Of a stretch of DNA of 64,000 nucleotides, positions 61,647-64,000 are shown one piece after another. A program made the position numbers and the translations under genes. The notes under the pieces are model-generated. The model worked only from the letters and a program-made list of their open reading frames with translations, was not told the DNA's origin and did no database searches. The stretch comes from an uncultured Maricaulis sp. Its GTDB lineage: Bacteria > Pseudomonadota > Alphaproteobacteria > Caulobacterales > Maricaulaceae. Within the stretch, counting starts at the first letter, position 1. Each line of letters begins with the position of its first letter. The stretch is from NCBI RefSeq assembly GCF_947259345.1, contig NZ_CAMYLS010000019.1, forward strand, positions 142,752 through 206,751, given 5' to 3'.

Positions 61647-63338
61647 TTACGGCAGAACGCAATGGGCTCCTTTATGCACTGTCTCTGTAAACGCTCTCAG
61701 TCGACCGAGACGCGCGTCATCAAGCGGGATGTCCGACAGGACGGTCGTCACGAATTTCGGTCCGTGCCCCCCAATCTCTCGACAAAAGTTCTCGATCTCA
61801 CCAACCGGAATCACATAGATGCCTATCTCTGCAAGCTGTTGGATTAATGCATTATAGTGCTTGGTCGCCTCGCCGGGTGGAATTCCATTCACACCCGTCT
61901 TTTTTACGATACTCCACGGCTTGGTCTGTTTCAGCGCCTCTTTGATGTCGCCTGCAGGCAAAGCGTTCGGTTCGGACTCCTTTAACAGGTCTGAGATCTC
62001 GACCTTAATCTCATCGACCGTTTTCGGTTTTACACCGTTCCGTACCGCACCGTCGACCCGCTGCCAGAGCGGTTCAATGGCACGCCAGTCGCCACCAAAT
62101 GCGGTGACCGAACTTCTCACTACCTGCTTGTCGTCCAAAAAATCTATGTCGAATACCGCCTTCAGCGGCACCCCAACCATCCGCAATACTGTGGCAATCT
62201 TCGCGATGGCGTGCTTTCCTCCCGTCGGCACATACGCGGTGTCCTTCCACAGATCATCGCTTTGGGCAGAAAGATGATCGGCCGTCGCGTTGATCAACCT
62301 GCAATCGCTGTCGTCCTCACAAAGGATCGTTTGCTCATGAAAGATACCTTCAAGCGCATTTGAATACTTGAGATCGGGCTTCTCCCAAAGTTGCTTGATA
62401 GTGTCGGAAGGAGCTTCAAAAACTTGGTTGACGTCTCCGACGCGGCGTATTCGAAGAATGCGGACCACACCTTTGGCTCCTTCCAAGAACCCGCGCATGA
62501 TGTCGCTACTATGCGTTGCGACTACCAACTGGCCGTCAACTTGTTCGCAAAGCGTTTTGCCTAGACGCCGCATTTGCGGTGGGTGGAGAAATGCTTCGGG
62601 TTCGTCGATCAGGGCGATGTCGTGGTGACCAACTACACATTCGAACAGAAGGCCTGCATAGCTTTTCATCCCGTCTCCCTGTTCGTTAAGCACAGGGTTC
62701 TCGCGAACAGCCGCAACGTACTTCTCACCAACCCGATCAGGCATTTCTTTCATGTCTGGCAACGGGCCAACATGAATTGGCATCACGTTACCGCCACGAT
62801 AGTCGAACATGAGATCTTGCCCAAAAGCAGCACGAAACAACCCGCTGATTTTGGTCATCAGGTCTTGATCGTCATACAAGACATGCTGAGGACGCGATTT
62901 TTGGGCCCCAGGCGAAATGCTCGTTTGTGGCTCACAGATTTTTAGACGTTCATCGGCCGAAATCCTTTTTGTGAAGCCTGAGTGGATGTTGGCTAGACCT
63001 TGGCCTTTCCAACCTTGAAGGTGGGACTTATGGACCGCCCATCCGCCGAGCCAATAAACATTATCCAATGCCCGATACTCTGCATTTTCGTCGAGGAATG
63101 CGATCAGCTCATCGTAAGAACCGCGCTTTGATAGCTCTACTTCCGTAACAACTTTGGCCCCCACACCGTTGTTACGGCCTATGCAAAAGTCGATGTCCCG
63201 CAACGCTTGCGATTTACCGCTATTATTAGGGCCGACAATTACAACCTTCGCCGTCGGATCTAGCTCGACTACCTGCCCGCCAGAAAAAGAGAGCTTCGAA
63301 ATCGTTGCCGTTGGTTTTTTGGTCAATACCCGCTCCAT
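61647..63338 (-). CDS. OLD-family-like AAA ATPase with TOPRIM nuclease domain
   Basis: The 563-residue protein has an ABC/SMC-type ATPase module. Walker A is GPNNSGKS at 36-43, Walker B ALIDEPEAFLHPPQ, and the switch His is in VVATHSSDI. A C-terminal TOPRIM-like region follows, with ILCEDDSDCRLIN (Glu) and FDIDFLDD (Asp-x-Asp). This is the layout of OLD-type nucleases, which serve anti-phage systems such as Gabija and PARIS when paired with a helicase or effector. No partner gene is seen here. GC is visibly lower than that of the neighbours, indicating transfer. The start at 63338 is the best in frame. Confidence 0.85.
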   Translation of the reverse strand: MERVLTKKPTATISKLSFSGGQVVELDPTAKVVIVGPNNSGKSQALRDIDFCIGRNNGVGAKVVTEVELSKRGSYDELIAFLDENAEYRALDNVYWLGGWAVHKSHLQGWKGQGLANIHSGFTKRISADERLKICEPQTSISPGAQKSRPQHVLYDDQDLMTKISGLFRAAFGQDLMFDYRGGNVMPIHVGPLPDMKEMPDRVGEKYVAAVRENPVLNEQGDGMKSYAGLLFECVVGHHDIALIDEPEAFLHPPQMRRLGKTLCEQVDGQLVVATHSSDIMRGFLEGAKGVVRILRIRRVGDVNQVFEAPSDTIKQLWEKPDLKYSNALEGIFHEQTILCEDDSDCRLINATADHLSAQSDDLWKDTAYVPTGGKHAIAKIATVLRMVGVPLKAVFDIDFLDDKQVVRSSVTAFGGDWRAIEPLWQRVDGAVRNGVKPKTVDEIKVEISDLLKESEPNALPAGDIKEALKQTKPWSIVKKTGVNGIPPGEATKHYNALIQQLAEIGIYVIPVGEIENFCREIGGHGPKFVTTVLSDIPLDDARLGRLRAFTETVHKGAHCVLP

Positions 63339-63624
63339 CTCGTTCAGATTAACTCAACGACGCGTTCGACCTGATATCTGGCACCAACGCAGCTCTTCAA
63401 CCATTTGAATGGCAATATGTGCAAGGTCAACCACGGATTGATTAAACCGACGAACTTGGCAAAACCGCAACGGCGTCAAACAGTTCGGTAGGCACAGTTT
63501 AAGTGCTTCGCAAAATCGCAACACGAATACGCATAATTGGAGACGTGTGAGTTAATGTCCGCATTTACGCCAAATCAGACTGAAATGCCCCACCCCACCC
63601 TCTAAACCTCATGCCAGCCAGCGG
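63339..63624. other. Low-GC non-coding flank of the ATPase gene
   Basis: Between the ATPase start and the large palindrome I see no credible gene. The first 220 bases share the low GC of the ATPase gene, which suggests the transferred segment extends to about 63570. The promoter for the ATPase must lie here but cannot be pointed to. Confidence 0.5.
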
Positions 63625-63684
63625 GCCGTATCCGTTTCTTCAGCTCAAGGGGCATGCCCCTTGAGCTGAAGAAACGGATACGGC
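63625..63684. repeat. Perfect 60-bp palindrome
   Basis: Bases 63625-63654 are the exact reverse complement of 63655-63684, with no spacer and no mismatch. The centre is GGGGCATGCCCC. It would form a 30-bp stem or cruciform and lies next to the transferred ATPase segment. Confidence 0.9.
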
Positions 63685-63777
63685 GATCTCCCGGCAATGG
63701 GTTTATGGCCCGGAGCGCGCTCGGCGCGTTTGGTTGACGGCGGGGCCAGCATTCCTGCCTCTGTCTCCGATCACCCA

Positions 63778-64000
63778 CTCCGTCTCGCCGCTGTCGCGAC
63801 GATCCACCTCGCCCGTCAAGGGCGAGGACCTGGGTCTCTTTTCTTCCCCACAGCGTGGGGAAGTGGGCCGGCGCGCAGCGGCGGGTCGATGGGGCCGAGC
63901 GTTAGCGCGGGGGCGCGTGGGCCTTCCGCCTGCGGCGGCCCCTCCGTCTCGCCCCGGCGGGCGATCCACCTCCCCACGGTGTGGGGAGGAAAGGCGGAGC
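63778..64000. repeat. Cluster of short palindromic dispersed-type repeats
   Basis: Three hairpins occur in a row: CCTCGCCC/GGGCGAGG (63807-63827), CTTCCCCAC/GTGGGGAAG (63843-63863) and CCTCCCCAC/GTGGGGAGG (63969-63989). A module starting CTCCGTCTCGCC and containing GATCCACCTC occurs at about 63778 and again at about 63942. No gene is seen in 63685-64000. The structure resembles dispersed intergenic repeats of alphaproteobacterial genomes; the window ends inside it. Confidence 0.6.

Noticed and set aside
63703..63969. An 88-codon minus-strand open frame at the window end
   Set aside because: It consists of palindromic repeat DNA and translates to Arg/Pro/Gly-rich low-complexity sequence.
1..64000. 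CRISPR arrays, rRNA genes and insertion sequences
   Set aside because: I saw no regularly spaced direct repeats with spacers, no rRNA and no transposase; the only array-like repeats are the short integrase-site motifs.

Overview
The window looks like chromosomal DNA of a Caulobacterales/Hyphomonadales alphaproteobacterium, most like Maricaulis and its relatives. The evidence is high GC, the alphaproteobacterial block dusB-ntrB-ntrC-ntrY-ntrX-trkA-trkH-dat-hfq-hflX, a PopA-like degenerate GGDEF protein next to mfd, the fused ispDF, an M2 dipeptidyl peptidase and a CC0125/CC1285-type lipoprotein. Names come from reading the translations, not from searches.

Layout. 0-9 kb: mfd, a small possibly frameshifted membrane protein, a PopA-like regulator, an alpha-methylacyl-CoA racemase, a pentapeptide-repeat protein, a candidate small RNA ending in a strong terminator, and a WYL regulator. 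9-16 kb: a YihY/BrkB membrane protein, the 3-oxoacid CoA-transferase pair scoAB, and an RND pump with its membrane-fusion protein. 16-27 kb, mostly minus strand: serine deaminase with a stand-alone RAM-domain protein, the kynA-kynB-kynU tryptophan degradation operon, a HupE-like protein, an M2 peptidase lipoprotein, a YaiI-like protein with an M14 carboxypeptidase, a DoxX-like protein, and the MsrPQ methionine sulfoxide repair pair.

27-34 kb: a translationally coupled trio (GNAT-nitrilase fusion, GNAT, RLAN/RimK ATP-grasp) behind a structured leader with cobalamin-riboswitch-like boxes. Then come an entericidin, a cytochrome c, an exported truncated haemoglobin and a DUF3034 outer-membrane protein, divergent from an ECF sigma / RskA-type anti-sigma pair. 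34.3-39.05 kb: a 4.7 kb integrative element in the 3' end of tRNA-Ser(UGA), with a P4-type integrase, an Xis-like protein, small unknown proteins, a lipoprotein cargo gene and a gene remnant.

39-45 kb: rlpA, a D,D-carboxypeptidase, tmk-holB-tatD-MBL hydrolase, then a low-GC gap holding a strong match to a dif (XerCD) site. 45-61.5 kb: mazG, the large minus-strand block from dusB to hflX (nitrogen sensing, potassium uptake, RNA chaperone, ribosome GTPase), ispDF-pncC, a COQ10-like protein and lipA. 61.6-64 kb: a lone low-GC OLD-family ATPase/nuclease, a perfect 60-bp palindrome and a cluster of short palindromic dispersed repeats. Genes on both sides of the putative dif site point towards it (plus strand 39-45 kb, minus strand 46-58 kb), as expected near a replication terminus.
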